This document shows, one piece after another, positions 8,943-17,218 of a stretch of DNA of 62,914 nt. The notes below the pieces were generated by a model. The model did not search any database. It was not told where the DNA came from and saw only the letters and a list, made by a program, of their open reading frames with translations. Each line of letters opens with the position of its first letter. Position 1 is the first letter of the stretch. The stretch comes from Oscillospiraceae bacterium. Lineage in GTDB: Bacteria; Bacillota; Clostridia; Oscillospirales; Acutalibacteraceae. Made by a program: the position numbers and the translations under genes. The stretch is from contig SVOH01000012.1 in the NCBI GenBank assembly GCA_015066515.1, forward strand, positions 1-62,914. Reading direction: 5' to 3'.

Positions 8943-9575
8943 CTATTTGTTTATCAACTTTTGCCAGCACGACCAGCACATACTCTTATATTTTTCGTTG
9001 CCGCCGATTTCGACCTGTGCACCGTCTGTAACTATATTGCCATTACCGTCAAAACGCGCGTTTACAATTGCCTTTTTACCACATTCGCAAATTGATTTTA
9101 CTTCGGTGATACTGTCGGCAATTTCAAAAAGACGCTTACTGCCGGGAAATAGCTTTGTTCTAAAATCGGAACGCAGTCCAAAGCAAATAACCGGAATATT
9201 TTCATTTTCGGCAATATATTTTAATTGGTCAATTTGGTCTTCAGTGAAGAATTGACATTCGTCACATATAATAACGTCAATTTTTTGCGTTTTAACAACG
9301 GTATCATTTATTACAATGTCGGCGCTTGCGGTTTTAAAAAGCTCGGTAATATCGTCTTTATCTTTAATGACGTTAGCGGGTGCTTCTAAACCTATTCTTG
9401 ATTTAACAACCGTTACAATTTTTCCGCTTTCGTCAATGTAATCGTCACGGGTATCGGTTTGAGGCTTTATGAGCCAAACACTGTGATTTTTTTCAAGATA
9501 ATTAAATCTTGTCATAAGTGCATTAGCGGTTTTTGAGGACCCCATTGCACCAAATTTGAAATAAAGCTTTGACAT
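8943..9575 (-). CDS. tdk: Thymidine kinase (type II)
   Basis: This enzyme phosphorylates thymidine with ATP for nucleotide salvage. The 210-residue protein has a P-loop GAMGSSKT (about 9-16), the Walker B-type DECQFF (about 103-108), and a lasso-domain substrate segment near FRTKLFPGS. Zn-binding cysteine pairs lie at CECGKK and near the C-terminus at CWSC. The C-terminal half carries the type II pattern in full. It is transcribed alone from its own promoter, divergent from the HTH/ADP-ribosylglycohydrolase gene. Confidence 0.93.
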   Translation of the reverse strand: MSKLYFKFGAMGSSKTANALMTRFNYLEKNHSVWLIKPQTDTRDDYIDESGKIVTVVKSRIGLEAPANVIKDKDDITELFKTASADIVINDTVVKTQKIDVIICDECQFFTEDQIDQLKYIAENENIPVICFGLRSDFRTKLFPGSKRLFEIADSITEVKSICECGKKAIVNARFDGNGNIVTDGAQVEIGGNEKYKSMCWSCWQKLINK

Positions 9576-9605
9576 TTTTACAGCCCCTTTATGTTTATTG
9601 TTGTA

Positions 9606-9634
9606 ATTATACTATATAAATCTATATTTAACAA
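9606..9634 (-). promoter_or_regulatory. sigma-A promoter of tdk
   Basis: On the minus strand, TTGTTA (9629-9634) and TATAAT (9606-9611) are 17 bp apart. Confidence 0.7.
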
Positions 9635-9645
9635 GTCTTTTTAAA

Positions 9646-9672
9646 GCAACTTGCGGTTGCGTAATGTGCAAC
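9646..9672. repeat. Three alternating GCAAC/GTTGC half-sites (candidate operator)
   Basis: GCAAC (9646-9650), GTTGC (9656-9660) and GCAAC (9668-9672) form two overlapping inverted pairs with spacers of 5 and 7 bp. They lie in the tdk/HTH intergenic region, just upstream of the promoter for the HTH-ADP-ribosylglycohydrolase gene. Autoregulation by that HTH domain is a reasonable guess. Confidence 0.35.
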
Positions 9673-9682
9673 TTAAAATTTC

Positions 9683-9711
9683 TTGATTGTTTAATTGTTT
9701 TGTGTTAAATT
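9683..9711 (+). promoter_or_regulatory. Probable promoter of the HTH-ADP-ribosylglycohydrolase operon
   Basis: TTGATT (9683-9688) and TAAATT (9706-9711) are 17 bp apart. The ribosome site GGAGG (9719-9723) follows closely, so the 5' leader would be very short. Confidence 0.55.
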
Positions 9712-9731
9712 TTCATTTGGAGGCGAATGCT

Positions 9732-11309
9732 ATGTCATTAAATAATATGATCGGTAAATTAAGAAATCAGGCCAATTTATCGCAAGAGCAATTTGCAGAG
9801 CTTTTTGGTGTTACACGTCAATCGGTGCAAAAGTGGGAAAGCGGTAGCTCAATGCCCGAACTTGATAAGCTAATAAAAATTGCAAAGCACTTTGATATTA
9901 CGATTGATTCATTAGTTTTTGATAGTGATACGCGTATTACTGAGGAATTAACGTGTGTAAAAGAATTAAAACCCAAGTACGAAAATATGCACGTTTGGGA
10001 AGCATATTATGTAAATCTTAATACAGAATATCAACAGTCGATAGAGGAAGGACTCGATATTTCTCAATATGAGGATTTATTTAAAACTGTTGCTTTGCTT
10101 CCTCGAAATGATACAAAGAAAAAACTTGCCGATATTTTGTTTGAAATTGTTAGAGATGCTAAAATTGTTGATGGATACAAATACGATGAACCCTCAACTT
10201 TAGATGAAATAAAAGAGCTAAGGATCGACAACCATCAGTTGCCTAAACTTGACAAAAATAAACTTAAGAATAAAATTCACGGTGCTTGGATGGGTAGAGT
10301 GTGTGGTTGTCTTTTGGGTAAAACGGTTGAAGGTATTAGAACAGATGAATTGATACCCGTTCTAAAAAATTCTAACAATTATCCAATGCATAGGTATATT
10401 AGACGTAGTGATATTGATTTTAAAATGGTAGAAAACTATAGATTCCGTTTTGAAAAACGTCCTTTTGCCGACGAAATGAATGGTATGCCCGTTGACGACG
10501 ATACAAACTACGTTGTATTAGCACAAAAGCTTATTGATAAGTACGGTAAAGAATTTACCGACTATGATATGTCACGTATATGGTTAGAGCTACAACCAAA
10601 AGATGCGTATTGTACTGCCGAGCGCGTTGCTTTTTGTAATTTTGTAAAAGGCTTTGAGCCACCGCAGTCAGCTATATACAAAAATCCATATCGAGAGTGG
10701 ATTGGCGCGCAAATTAGAGGTGACTATTTTGGTTATATTTCACCTGGTAATCCAGAATTTGCTGCCGAAATGGCATTTAGAGATGCATCGATTTCTCACA
10801 TAAAAAACGGTATTTACGGTGAAATGTTTGTGGCTGCTATGATAGCGGCTGCGGCAGTAACAAGCAATATTAAAGAAATAATTTTAAGCGGTCTTTCACA
10901 AATACCTAAAACATCAAGACTATATGAAGCGATTAATAATGTTATTTGTCAGTATGATAATGGAAAATCACAAAAGGATTGCTTTGCAGATATTCATAAC
11001 AAATTTGATGAATTTACATCACACGGTTGGTGTCATACTATTTCAAATGCAATGATTGTTGCCGCATCGTTACTTTATGGTAATGGTGATTTTGGTAAAT
11101 CAATATGTATGGCTGTTGAAACAGGCTTTGATACTGATTGTAACGGTGCAACGGTTGGCTCAATACTAGGTATGGCGAATGGTATTAGTTCAATTGATGA
11201 TGTTTGGAAAAAACCAATTAATAATAAGCTTCATACTTCAATTTTTGGTGTTGGTACTGTAAATATTACGGATGTAGTCGAGCTTACAATGAAGCATATT
11301 GAATTATAG
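9732..11309 (+). CDS. HTH (XRE-type) domain fused to ADP-ribosylglycohydrolase-family domain
   Basis: From ATG 9732 (GGAGG 8 bp upstream) the protein has 525 residues; an in-frame start at 9687 lacks a ribosome site. Residues 5-62 form a Cro/C1-type HTH (NLSQEQFAELFGVTRQSVQKWESG). A linker of about 120 residues follows. Residues about 180-525 form an ADP-ribosylglycohydrolase (DraG/ARH) domain: GAWMGRVCGCLLGKTVEG (184-201), an acidic metal-site motif DDDTNY (255-260), and the C-terminal metal motif GFDTDCNGATVGS (465-477). Family members remove ADP-ribose from proteins, nucleic acids or small molecules with two Mg2+. A regulator that both binds DNA and senses or hydrolyses an ADP-ribose-like ligand is plausible. 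A ribokinase-like gene follows after 9 bp. Confidence 0.87.
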   Translation: MSLNNMIGKLRNQANLSQEQFAELFGVTRQSVQKWESGSSMPELDKLIKIAKHFDITIDSLVFDSDTRITEELTCVKELKPKYENMHVWEAYYVNLNTEYQQSIEEGLDISQYEDLFKTVALLPRNDTKKKLADILFEIVRDAKIVDGYKYDEPSTLDEIKELRIDNHQLPKLDKNKLKNKIHGAWMGRVCGCLLGKTVEGIRTDELIPVLKNSNNYPMHRYIRRSDIDFKMVENYRFRFEKRPFADEMNGMPVDDDTNYVVLAQKLIDKYGKEFTDYDMSRIWLELQPKDAYCTAERVAFCNFVKGFEPPQSAIYKNPYREWIGAQIRGDYFGYISPGNPEFAAEMAFRDASISHIKNGIYGEMFVAAMIAAAAVTSNIKEIILSGLSQIPKTSRLYEAINNVICQYDNGKSQKDCFADIHNKFDEFTSHGWCHTISNAMIVAASLLYGNGDFGKSICMAVETGFDTDCNGATVGSILGMANGISSIDDVWKKPINNKLHTSIFGVGTVNITDVVELTMKHIEL

Positions 11310-11318
11310 GAGTTTGAT

Positions 11319-12188
11319 ATGAAAATATATAATCTTGGTTCGCTTAATATTGATTATGTTTATTCAGTCGAACATATTGTAAACCCTAAAGAAACTATTG
11401 CTTCAAATAATTTAAATAAATTTGCAGGAGGGAAAGGACTTAATCAATCTATTGCGTTATCTCGTGCAGGATGCAACGTTATACACGGCGGAATCATTGG
11501 CAATGATGGTGCGTTTCTAAAAGAGGTATTAATAAAAGATAATGTTGATACTTCACATATTATAATGCTTGATAAGTCTACTGGTCACGCAATTATTCAG
11601 GTTGACAAAAATGGTCAAAACAGTATTTTGCTTTATTCCGGAACAAATCATTTAATTGATAGGGAATATGTGAAAAATTTTTTAAAAGATTCTCAAGAAG
11701 ATGATATCTTGCTTTTACAAAATGAAACAAGTGCACTTGAATATGCTTTTGAAATTGCAAAGAATAATAAAATTCAGATTGCCTTAAACCCGTCACCTTA
11801 TTCTGAAAATTTAAAGAATCTGCCTTTACAGTATGTAAACTGGTGGTTTTGCAACGAGGTTGAAGCAAGTGAATTGTTTGGCAGCAGTGATATAGATGTA
11901 ATAAAAAATAAGTTTATATCTCAGTATCCAATTAGTAATCTAATTCTAACGTTAGGTGAGAATGGCAGTATATTTATTAATCAAAATAATTTTATAAGGC
12001 AGATTGCATATAAAACGAATGTTGTAGATACTACTTCTGCAGGTGATACCTTTACAGGTTATTTTTTAGGAGCAATTTCACAAAATAAAACCGTTAAAGA
12101 TGCTATGGAAATTGCATCAAAAGCTGCATCAATTACTGTATCCAGAAATGGCGCAGCGACTTCAATTCCTTATATAACAGAAATTTAA
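11319..12188 (+). CDS. PfkB/ribokinase-family carbohydrate kinase
   Basis: The 289-residue protein carries the PfkB family signatures. The N-terminal substrate loop is GGKGLNQSIALSRAG (about 35-49). The C-terminal ATP and catalytic motif DTTSAGDTFTGYF contains the catalytic Asp of AGD. The whole reads like ribokinase, which phosphorylates ribose at O5, but other pentoses or nucleosides are possible. It is the second gene of a two-gene operon with the HTH-ADP-ribosylglycohydrolase (9-bp gap). This suggests that the glycohydrolase releases a ribosyl product that the kinase then phosphorylates. That pathway link is inference. GGAG precedes ATG 11319. Confidence 0.88.
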   Translation: MKIYNLGSLNIDYVYSVEHIVNPKETIASNNLNKFAGGKGLNQSIALSRAGCNVIHGGIIGNDGAFLKEVLIKDNVDTSHIIMLDKSTGHAIIQVDKNGQNSILLYSGTNHLIDREYVKNFLKDSQEDDILLLQNETSALEYAFEIAKNNKIQIALNPSPYSENLKNLPLQYVNWWFCNEVEASELFGSSDIDVIKNKFISQYPISNLILTLGENGSIFINQNNFIRQIAYKTNVVDTTSAGDTFTGYFLGAISQNKTVKDAMEIASKAASITVSRNGAATSIPYITEI

Positions 12189-12190
12189 AA

Positions 12191-12222
12191 AACAGGAACT
12201 CCAAAACGGAGTTCCTGTTTTT
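12191..12222. terminator. Bidirectional intrinsic terminator between the kinase gene and ddh
   Basis: AACAGGAACTCC and GGAGTTCCTGTT (12191-12202 and 12208-12219) pair perfectly across a 5-base loop. A T-run follows on the plus strand, and an A-run on the left serves ddh. Confidence 0.88.
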
Positions 12223-13200
12223 TTATAACATAGACTTTCTTAATTCTTCGCTACTTAGTGGTGATAAATCTGCGGGAGCAATGTCAAACACAGTTTTGCA
12301 GCCGTATTGACCACGATTATAAAGTTTATTTATAGCCCTCGCATATGCAACAAGTACGCTTGCGGTAAATTCGGGATTAGAGTCAAGCTTGAGGTTATAT
12401 TCTATTACGTGATTATTTTCGTGATTAATGCCTGTTTTGCCGGTTCTAATCACAAATCCACCGTGTGGAATACCAGAGTGATCACGACTTAGTTCTTCTT
12501 CACTAATAAAATGTACTATTGTATCATAATCTGCAAAGTAGTTCGGCATTGTTTTAATTTCGCTTTCAATACGCGCTTTATCAGCACCATCTTCAGCCAC
12601 TACAAAACATTCACGTAAATGCTTTTGACGTGTGTTAAGTTCTGGTTCCGAACCACTTCTTACTGCACTTAATGCTTCATCAATCGGTACAGTGTATTGC
12701 TTTGCATCTTTAACTCCGTCAATGCGACGTATTGCATCGGAGTGACCTTGGCTAACACCTTTGCCCCAAAATGTATAATCCTTACCGTCAGGTAAAATGG
12801 CAGAAGCGTAAAGTCGATTAATTGAAAACATACCTGGGTCCCAACCGCCAGAAATGAGTGCGGTGTGATTAGTCTCTGATGCTGCGGCATCAACTCTTGT
12901 AAAATGCTCAGGTATTTTTGCGTGTGTATCGAAACTATCGACTACATTAAAGTTTTTGGCAAGTTCAGGTGTCATTTTTGGTAGATCGGTAGCGCTACCG
13001 CCACAAATTATAACAACGTCGATATCATTTTTGTGCTTTAAAATATCATCGACATGATAAACTTTGGTACCACTAATAGTTTTAACTGTTTCGGGTGCGC
13101 GTCGTGTAAATACACCACATAGCTCAGTATCAGATGAATTGATCACTGCCGCTTCAACACCGCGACCTAAATTACCATAACCGTAAATTGCAATTTTCAT
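12223..13200 (-). CDS. ddh: meso-Diaminopimelate D-dehydrogenase
   Basis: This NADPH enzyme makes meso-diaminopimelate in one step from tetrahydrodipicolinate and ammonia, the shortcut branch of lysine and peptidoglycan precursor synthesis. The 325-residue protein has an N-terminal NADP motif IYGYGNLGRGVEAA (about 4-17) and the family segments GGWDPGMFS and GKGVSQGHSDAIRRIDGVKD. The C-terminus has PHGGFVIRTG. It lies 17 bp downstream of dapA, is preceded by AAGAAGG, and shares the lysine riboswitch control of that gene. DapA plus Ddh supports use of the dehydrogenase route. Confidence 0.95.
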   Translation of the reverse strand: MKIAIYGYGNLGRGVEAAVINSSDTELCGVFTRRAPETVKTISGTKVYHVDDILKHKNDIDVVIICGGSATDLPKMTPELAKNFNVVDSFDTHAKIPEHFTRVDAAASETNHTALISGGWDPGMFSINRLYASAILPDGKDYTFWGKGVSQGHSDAIRRIDGVKDAKQYTVPIDEALSAVRSGSEPELNTRQKHLRECFVVAEDGADKARIESEIKTMPNYFADYDTIVHFISEEELSRDHSGIPHGGFVIRTGKTGINHENNHVIEYNLKLDSNPEFTASVLVAYARAINKLYNRGQYGCKTVFDIAPADLSPLSSEELRKSML

Positions 13201-13217
13201 AAAAGAAACCTTCTTAG

Positions 13218-14105
13218 CTAAAATTTAATTTCTACGTTTTTCATATCAGAAAGTAAACGTTTTTCGTTTGCATCTTCCATAGGTGTAAGGGGAAGACGTA
13301 GGAAGTTATCACAATAACCCATAGCTGACATTGCCGCTTTTACAGGTATAGGATTGACTTCACAGAAAAGCGAATCAATAAGTGGCAAATATTTAAGCTG
13401 CATATCGAGTGCTTTTTTACATTCTCCATTTAAATAAGCATGGCACATTTGAGATGTTTCTCGCGGCAAAAGATTAGATAGTACGGAAATAACCCCCTTA
13501 CCGCCGAGTGACATAACAGGTATTATTTGGTCATCATTTCCGGAATAAATGTCAAGTTCATCTCCGCAAAGTCGTGAAATAGCAGCTACTTGAGATATAT
13601 CACCGCTAGCTTCCTTAATAGCAACAATATTCGGGTGCTTTGCAAGGGCCGCGCATGTTTCGGGTTTTAGATTACAGCCAGTTCTACTTGGAACATTGTA
13701 AAGAATACACGGTTTTGTACTAGCGTCAGCAACGGCAGAAAAGGATTTTATAAGTCCGTTTTGGGTTGATTTATTATAGTATGGAGTAACAAGGAGCATA
13801 GCATCTGCGCCAACTTCACAAGCGTATTTTGTCAGTGAAATTGCATAAGCGATGTCGTTAGAACCTGTACCGGCAATAACCGGTACTCTACCTGCTACTG
13901 TTTCAACACAAAACTTAATAGCCTCTTTATGCTCCGCATCTGTAAGAGTTGAACCTTCACCGGTTGTACCGGCAACAACAATAGCATCAATACCTTCTTC
14001 AATTTGCCAATTAATTAGCTTGCTAAATGCTTCAAAATCGATGCCTTTTTCATTAAGTGGTGTTACAATTGCAGTTGCTGCACCTGTAAAAATTGTGTTT
14101 TTCAT
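13218..14105 (-). CDS. dapA: 4-Hydroxy-tetrahydrodipicolinate synthase
   Basis: DapA condenses pyruvate with aspartate semialdehyde, the first committed step to lysine and diaminopimelate. The 295-residue form starting MKNTIFTGAATAIVTPL has standard length. The frame extends upstream to 14222, but that part runs through the riboswitch and terminator, so ATG 14105 with GGAGG just before it is the true start. Visible signatures are GTTGEGSTLT (about 45-54), the active-site Tyr in LYNVPSRTG, and the Schiff-base Lys in IKEASGD. The gene is first in a dapA-ddh operon controlled by a lysine riboswitch. Confidence 0.96.
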   Translation of the reverse strand: MKNTIFTGAATAIVTPLNEKGIDFEAFSKLINWQIEEGIDAIVVAGTTGEGSTLTDAEHKEAIKFCVETVAGRVPVIAGTGSNDIAYAISLTKYACEVGADAMLLVTPYYNKSTQNGLIKSFSAVADASTKPCILYNVPSRTGCNLKPETCAALAKHPNIVAIKEASGDISQVAAISRLCGDELDIYSGNDDQIIPVMSLGGKGVISVLSNLLPRETSQMCHAYLNGECKKALDMQLKYLPLIDSLFCEVNPIPVKAAMSAMGYCDNFLRLPLTPMEDANEKRLLSDMKNVEIKF

Positions 14106-14116
14106 TTTATTTCCTC

Positions 14117-14154
14117 CAAAAAAATAAGATAGTAGCAAATAAAATGCAACTATC
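14117..14154 (-). terminator. Riboswitch-controlled terminator of dapA
   Basis: On the minus strand, GATAGT-TGCA pairs with TGC-TACTATC (14128-14154) and is followed by TTATTTTTTT (14117-14127). The T-run directly abuts the dapA ribosome site GGAGG. It can end transcription when lysine is bound, and the stem lies close enough to affect ribosome access as well. Confidence 0.8.
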
Positions 14155-14188
14155 CTCCGAAAATCATATAAACATATTAGTATTTCAG

Positions 14189-14349
14189 AATGAATAGCAC
14201 TCCGCATTTTATGCGACAGCAAAATAGATGTTATCTAAGTTGCCAGCAAGGTGTATGCCACAACACCCACTTCGGCATCAGCCCCTTTTTCGTGCGATTT
14301 TGGCAATCTTATTTGCACGATACTTTTGACATAATGCACCTCTATCATT
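14189..14349 (-). ncRNA. Lysine riboswitch (L box) aptamer upstream of dapA
   Basis: Read on the minus strand, the leader has the L-box conserved blocks in order: GATAGAGGTGC, AAAAGTAT, GAAAAAGGGGC, GCCGAAGTG, TTGCTGGCAAC, and GCGGAGTGCTAT. The closing P1 stem pairs AATGATAG (14342-14349) with CTATTCATT (14189-14197) with one bulge. The expected transcription start is 2-3 bases upstream of the aptamer. Lysine binding is expected to favour the terminator at 14117-14154 and turn off dapA-ddh. Confidence 0.95.
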
Positions 14350-14357
14350 TGGGTGAA

Positions 14358-14386
14358 AGTATAACATATGAATATTCATTTGTCAA
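14358..14386 (-). promoter_or_regulatory. sigma-A promoter of the dapA riboswitch leader
   Basis: On the minus strand, TTGACA (14381-14386) and TATACT (14358-14363) are 17 bp apart. The spacer contains a perfect 12-bp palindrome ATGAATATTCAT (14368-14379). Confidence 0.85.
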
Positions 14387-14443
14387 TAAAAAATTTGAAT
14401 ATGCATATATTCATAAAATAGTGAATATTTTTTCTATTTTACC

Positions 14444-14472
14444 TTGAAAAAAAAGTTGTATTGTTGTATAAT
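14444..14472 (+). promoter_or_regulatory. sigma-A promoter of the nusB operon
   Basis: TTGAAA (14444-14449) and TATAAT (14467-14472) are 17 bp apart and lie 40 bp before the nusB start. The 406-bp region between dapA and nusB (14106-14512) otherwise holds only the lysine riboswitch, its terminator and its promoter. Confidence 0.8.
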
Positions 14473-14512
14473 ATCATAGAATATTTATAAATATTTCAAA
14501 GGTTGGTGTATT

Positions 14513-14908
14513 ATGACTCGCAAACAAGCACGAGAAGAAGCATTTATTTTAATTTTTGAAAAAAGTTTAAATGATAACGCATTAGAGGAAATACTTTCTC
14601 TTGCGGAAGAGGTTCGTGATATTAAAGCGGACGAATATGTTAAAAAAGTTTTTTTTGGTGTATTTGACTATTTAGACGATATTGATACGATTATATCAAA
14701 AAACTCAGTTGGTTGGAGCATTAAACGTATTACCAAAACTGCTCTTGCTTTACTGCGGCTAGCAATATATGAGATTTGCTATTATGATGAAATTCCTGTT
14801 TCGGTTTCAATTAATGAAGCCGTTGAACTAGCTAAAAAATATGCAACAAAAGAGGATGCTTCGTTTATAAATGGTATTCTTTCAACTGTTGCAAAAAGTG
14901 CGGAATAA
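14513..14908 (+). CDS. nusB: Transcription antitermination factor NusB
   Basis: The 131-residue all-helical protein is full length. It starts TRKQAREEAFILIFEKS, the usual N-terminal helix with a conserved Arg/Ala pattern. It ends with PVSVSINEAVELAKKYATKEDASFINGIL, the best-conserved part of the family. NusB binds boxA RNA with NusE (S10) and supports rRNA antitermination. It is the first gene of a long operon, and its stop overlaps the xseA start. Confidence 0.96.
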   Translation: MTRKQAREEAFILIFEKSLNDNALEEILSLAEEVRDIKADEYVKKVFFGVFDYLDDIDTIISKNSVGWSIKRITKTALALLRLAIYEICYYDEIPVSVSINEAVELAKKYATKEDASFINGILSTVAKSAE

Positions 14909-16110
14909 TGCTTAATACAATAACGGTTTCACAGCTTAATAATTATGTTAAATCGCTTATAGAAAACGATGTAAGGCTTACCTTCATAAACGTAAGCGGG
15001 GAAATATCGAATTTTAAAAATCATTTTTCAAGTGGACATTGGTACTTTACTCTTAAGGATGCCAATGCCACTATACGTTGCGTTATGTTTCGCAGCAGTG
15101 CGTCACGTGTTAATTTTGATGTGAATGATGGTATGGCTGTAATTTTAAAAGGGAAGGTTTCTCTTTATGAAAAAGACGGTCAATATCAATTTTATGCCGA
15201 GGAAATGCATACTTTAGGTCAGGGCGATTTGGCTTTACAGTTTAAGCAAGTCAAGGAAAAATTGGAACAAGAGGGTTTGTTTGACGCCAAAAGTAAACGT
15301 CCACTTGTGAAATTTCCAAAACGTATAGCTGTTATTACGTCTGATACAGGTGCTGCTGTTCGTGATATTTTAAACGTTACAGCGAATCGTTATCCAGCGT
15401 GTGAGATTATAATCTGTCCTGTTTTGGTACAAGGTGAAATGGCAGCTCGTGATATGATTAATACTCTTGAACGCGTATATTCGCTGGAAGAAATTGATGC
15501 TATTATTATTGGTCGTGGCGGTGGTAGCGCAGAGGATTTGCATTGCTTTAACGATGAGACTTTGGCTCGTAAAATTTATGAATCTCCATTTCCTGTTATT
15601 TCAGCGGTAGGTCATGAAACTGACTTTACAATCTGTGATTTTGTAGCAGATGTTCGTGCATCAACACCGTCACATGCAGCTGAGCTGGCTGTACCTGATT
15701 GTCAGGAAATAAAAAAGCATCTAAACAATATAACTAGTTTGTTAAATAGCAGAATTTCATTTAAATACAATTCTAAACTAAATATCTTGAATTCTATAAA
15801 TTCAACTGTAAATGTTTTGAATTTTGAAAGAAAGATTCAAAACAAACAAATTGATGTTGATCGTCTTTCTGATAAAATAATTAATCAAATGAAATTTTCT
15901 TTACAGTTATTCGTTAACAAAACAGCAAATATTACATCACGTATTGATGCGCTTAGTCCTTTAAAAATTATTGCGCGCGGATTTACAACTGTAAAAAAAT
16001 GTGATGAATATATAACAGATATTAGTAAAATTGATGTTGACGATATTATTACCGTTAAATTTATTGACGGTGATATTGACTGTATTGTTACAGAAAAAAA
16101 CGTTAATTAG
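14908..16110 (+). CDS. xseA: Exodeoxyribonuclease VII large subunit
   Basis: The 400-residue subunit has an N-terminal OB-fold (VSGEISNFK and HWYFTLKDANATIRCVMFR, about 25-70). The catalytic region has GRGGGSAEDLHCFNDE (about 205-220) and VGHETDFTICDFVADVRASTPSHAAE. A coiled-coil tail follows and usually holds XseB. With XseB it degrades single-stranded DNA from both ends. ATG 14908 shares one base with the nusB stop codon. Confidence 0.96.
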   Translation: MLNTITVSQLNNYVKSLIENDVRLTFINVSGEISNFKNHFSSGHWYFTLKDANATIRCVMFRSSASRVNFDVNDGMAVILKGKVSLYEKDGQYQFYAEEMHTLGQGDLALQFKQVKEKLEQEGLFDAKSKRPLVKFPKRIAVITSDTGAAVRDILNVTANRYPACEIIICPVLVQGEMAARDMINTLERVYSLEEIDAIIIGRGGGSAEDLHCFNDETLARKIYESPFPVISAVGHETDFTICDFVADVRASTPSHAAELAVPDCQEIKKHLNNITSLLNSRISFKYNSKLNILNSINSTVNVLNFERKIQNKQIDVDRLSDKIINQMKFSLQLFVNKTANITSRIDALSPLKIIARGFTTVKKCDEYITDISKIDVDDIITVKFIDGDIDCIVTEKNVN

Positions 16111-16121
16111 AGGTAATGTTT

Positions 16122-16337
16122 ATGCTTTCAAAAGATTTTGATTTTGAAAAATCAATAAAAGAACTAGAAATTATTGCTAACAGTCTTGAAAATGAAAAAA
16201 TTTCTCTTGATGAGTCTATTTCACTTTTTGAAAAGGGTGTAAAGCTTTCTAGGGACTGTTCTGAATATTTAGAAAATGCCAAGCAAAAAATTATTTCGCT
16301 TACCGAAGCTCAAGAGGAGAGTAATAAAGATGTTTGA
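16122..16337 (+). CDS. xseB: Exodeoxyribonuclease VII small subunit
   Basis: The 71-residue helical protein has the XseB pattern: FEKSIKELEIIANSLENEKISLDESISLFEKGVKL. An in-frame ATG at 16116 lies only 2 bp after GAGG, so ATG 16122 (8 bp) is the better start. It overlaps the ispA start by 8 bp. XseB packs on the XseA coiled coil. Confidence 0.93.
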   Translation: MLSKDFDFEKSIKELEIIANSLENEKISLDESISLFEKGVKLSRDCSEYLENAKQKIISLTEAQEESNKDV

Positions 16338-17205
16338 TACTATACTAAAGGATTATCAAGCTAAAATTGAAGCACGTTTTGATATAATTCTATCAGAAAA
16401 TGGGCAGTTATATGATGAGGTACTATCTGCATGTAGATATGCAACACTAAATGGTGGTAAGCGAATAAGACCAATATTGTTATTAGAATTTTATAAGCTG
16501 TGTGGTTGTGATGATGACTGTGCTTATAATTTTGCATGCGCGTTAGAGATGATACATTCGTATTCTCTTGTTCATGATGATCTTCCGTGTATGGATAATG
16601 ACGATATACGCCGCGGCAAACCCTCTTGTCATAAAGCTTTTGGTGAAAGTACAGCGCTTTTATGTGGTGACGCATTGCTTACTGAAGCTTTTTCTATTGC
16701 TTCCAAAACGCTAGGTATTGATTCTGAACGTGTTGTTAAAGCATTATCTCATTTAGCTTCGTCTGCTGGTGTGAACGGAATGATTGGCGGGCAGGTAATT
16801 GATATGTCTGACAATACAGGCGCTGACGATGACGTTCTATTTGAAATGTATCGTCTTAAAACAGGTGCGCTACTTAAAACCGCCTGTGCAATTGGGTGTA
16901 TATTAGCAGGTGTCAATGACGATTTAATTGCAGTTGCTGAAAAATTTGGCGAAAAGGTTGGCATTGCATTTCAAATAATAGATGATATTCTTGATGAAGT
17001 AAGCGATACCAAGACCTTAGGTAAAACGGTTGGTAGTGATGCAAAAAACAACAAGGATACAATTGTTGTACGGTTGGGTGTTGAGTACTGCCGTGATCTT
17101 GCTAAAAAATATACTGATGAGGCCTATGATTGTTTAAATCAGTTTGATGGTGATACGACAGTTCTTAAGGAACTTGCTGCATATTTGTTAGAACGCAACT
17201 ATTAA
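16330..17205 (+). CDS. ispA: Farnesyl/geranyl diphosphate synthase (IspA family)
   Basis: This enzyme condenses IPP with allylic diphosphates to give farnesyl (or geranylgeranyl) diphosphate for undecaprenyl and quinone-type lipids. The 291-residue protein has GGKRIRP (about 43-49), the first Asp-rich motif DDLPCMDNDD (about 80-89), and the second motif DDILD near 219. I chose ATG 16330 because AGGAG precedes it by the correct distance; the frame is open from 16276. It sits between xseB and dxs, a common clostridial order that puts two isoprenoid genes together. Confidence 0.94.
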   Translation: MFDTILKDYQAKIEARFDIILSENGQLYDEVLSACRYATLNGGKRIRPILLLEFYKLCGCDDDCAYNFACALEMIHSYSLVHDDLPCMDNDDIRRGKPSCHKAFGESTALLCGDALLTEAFSIASKTLGIDSERVVKALSHLASSAGVNGMIGGQVIDMSDNTGADDDVLFEMYRLKTGALLKTACAIGCILAGVNDDLIAVAEKFGEKVGIAFQIIDDILDEVSDTKTLGKTVGSDAKNNKDTIVVRLGVEYCRDLAKKYTDEAYDCLNQFDGDTTVLKELAAYLLERNY

Positions 17206-17218
17206 AGGATGTTTAAAT

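Noticed and set aside
14106-14222. Longer dapA start giving 39 extra N-terminal residues
   Set aside because: The extension would translate the riboswitch and its terminator. The start at 14105 has GGAGG and matches the normal DapA N-terminus.
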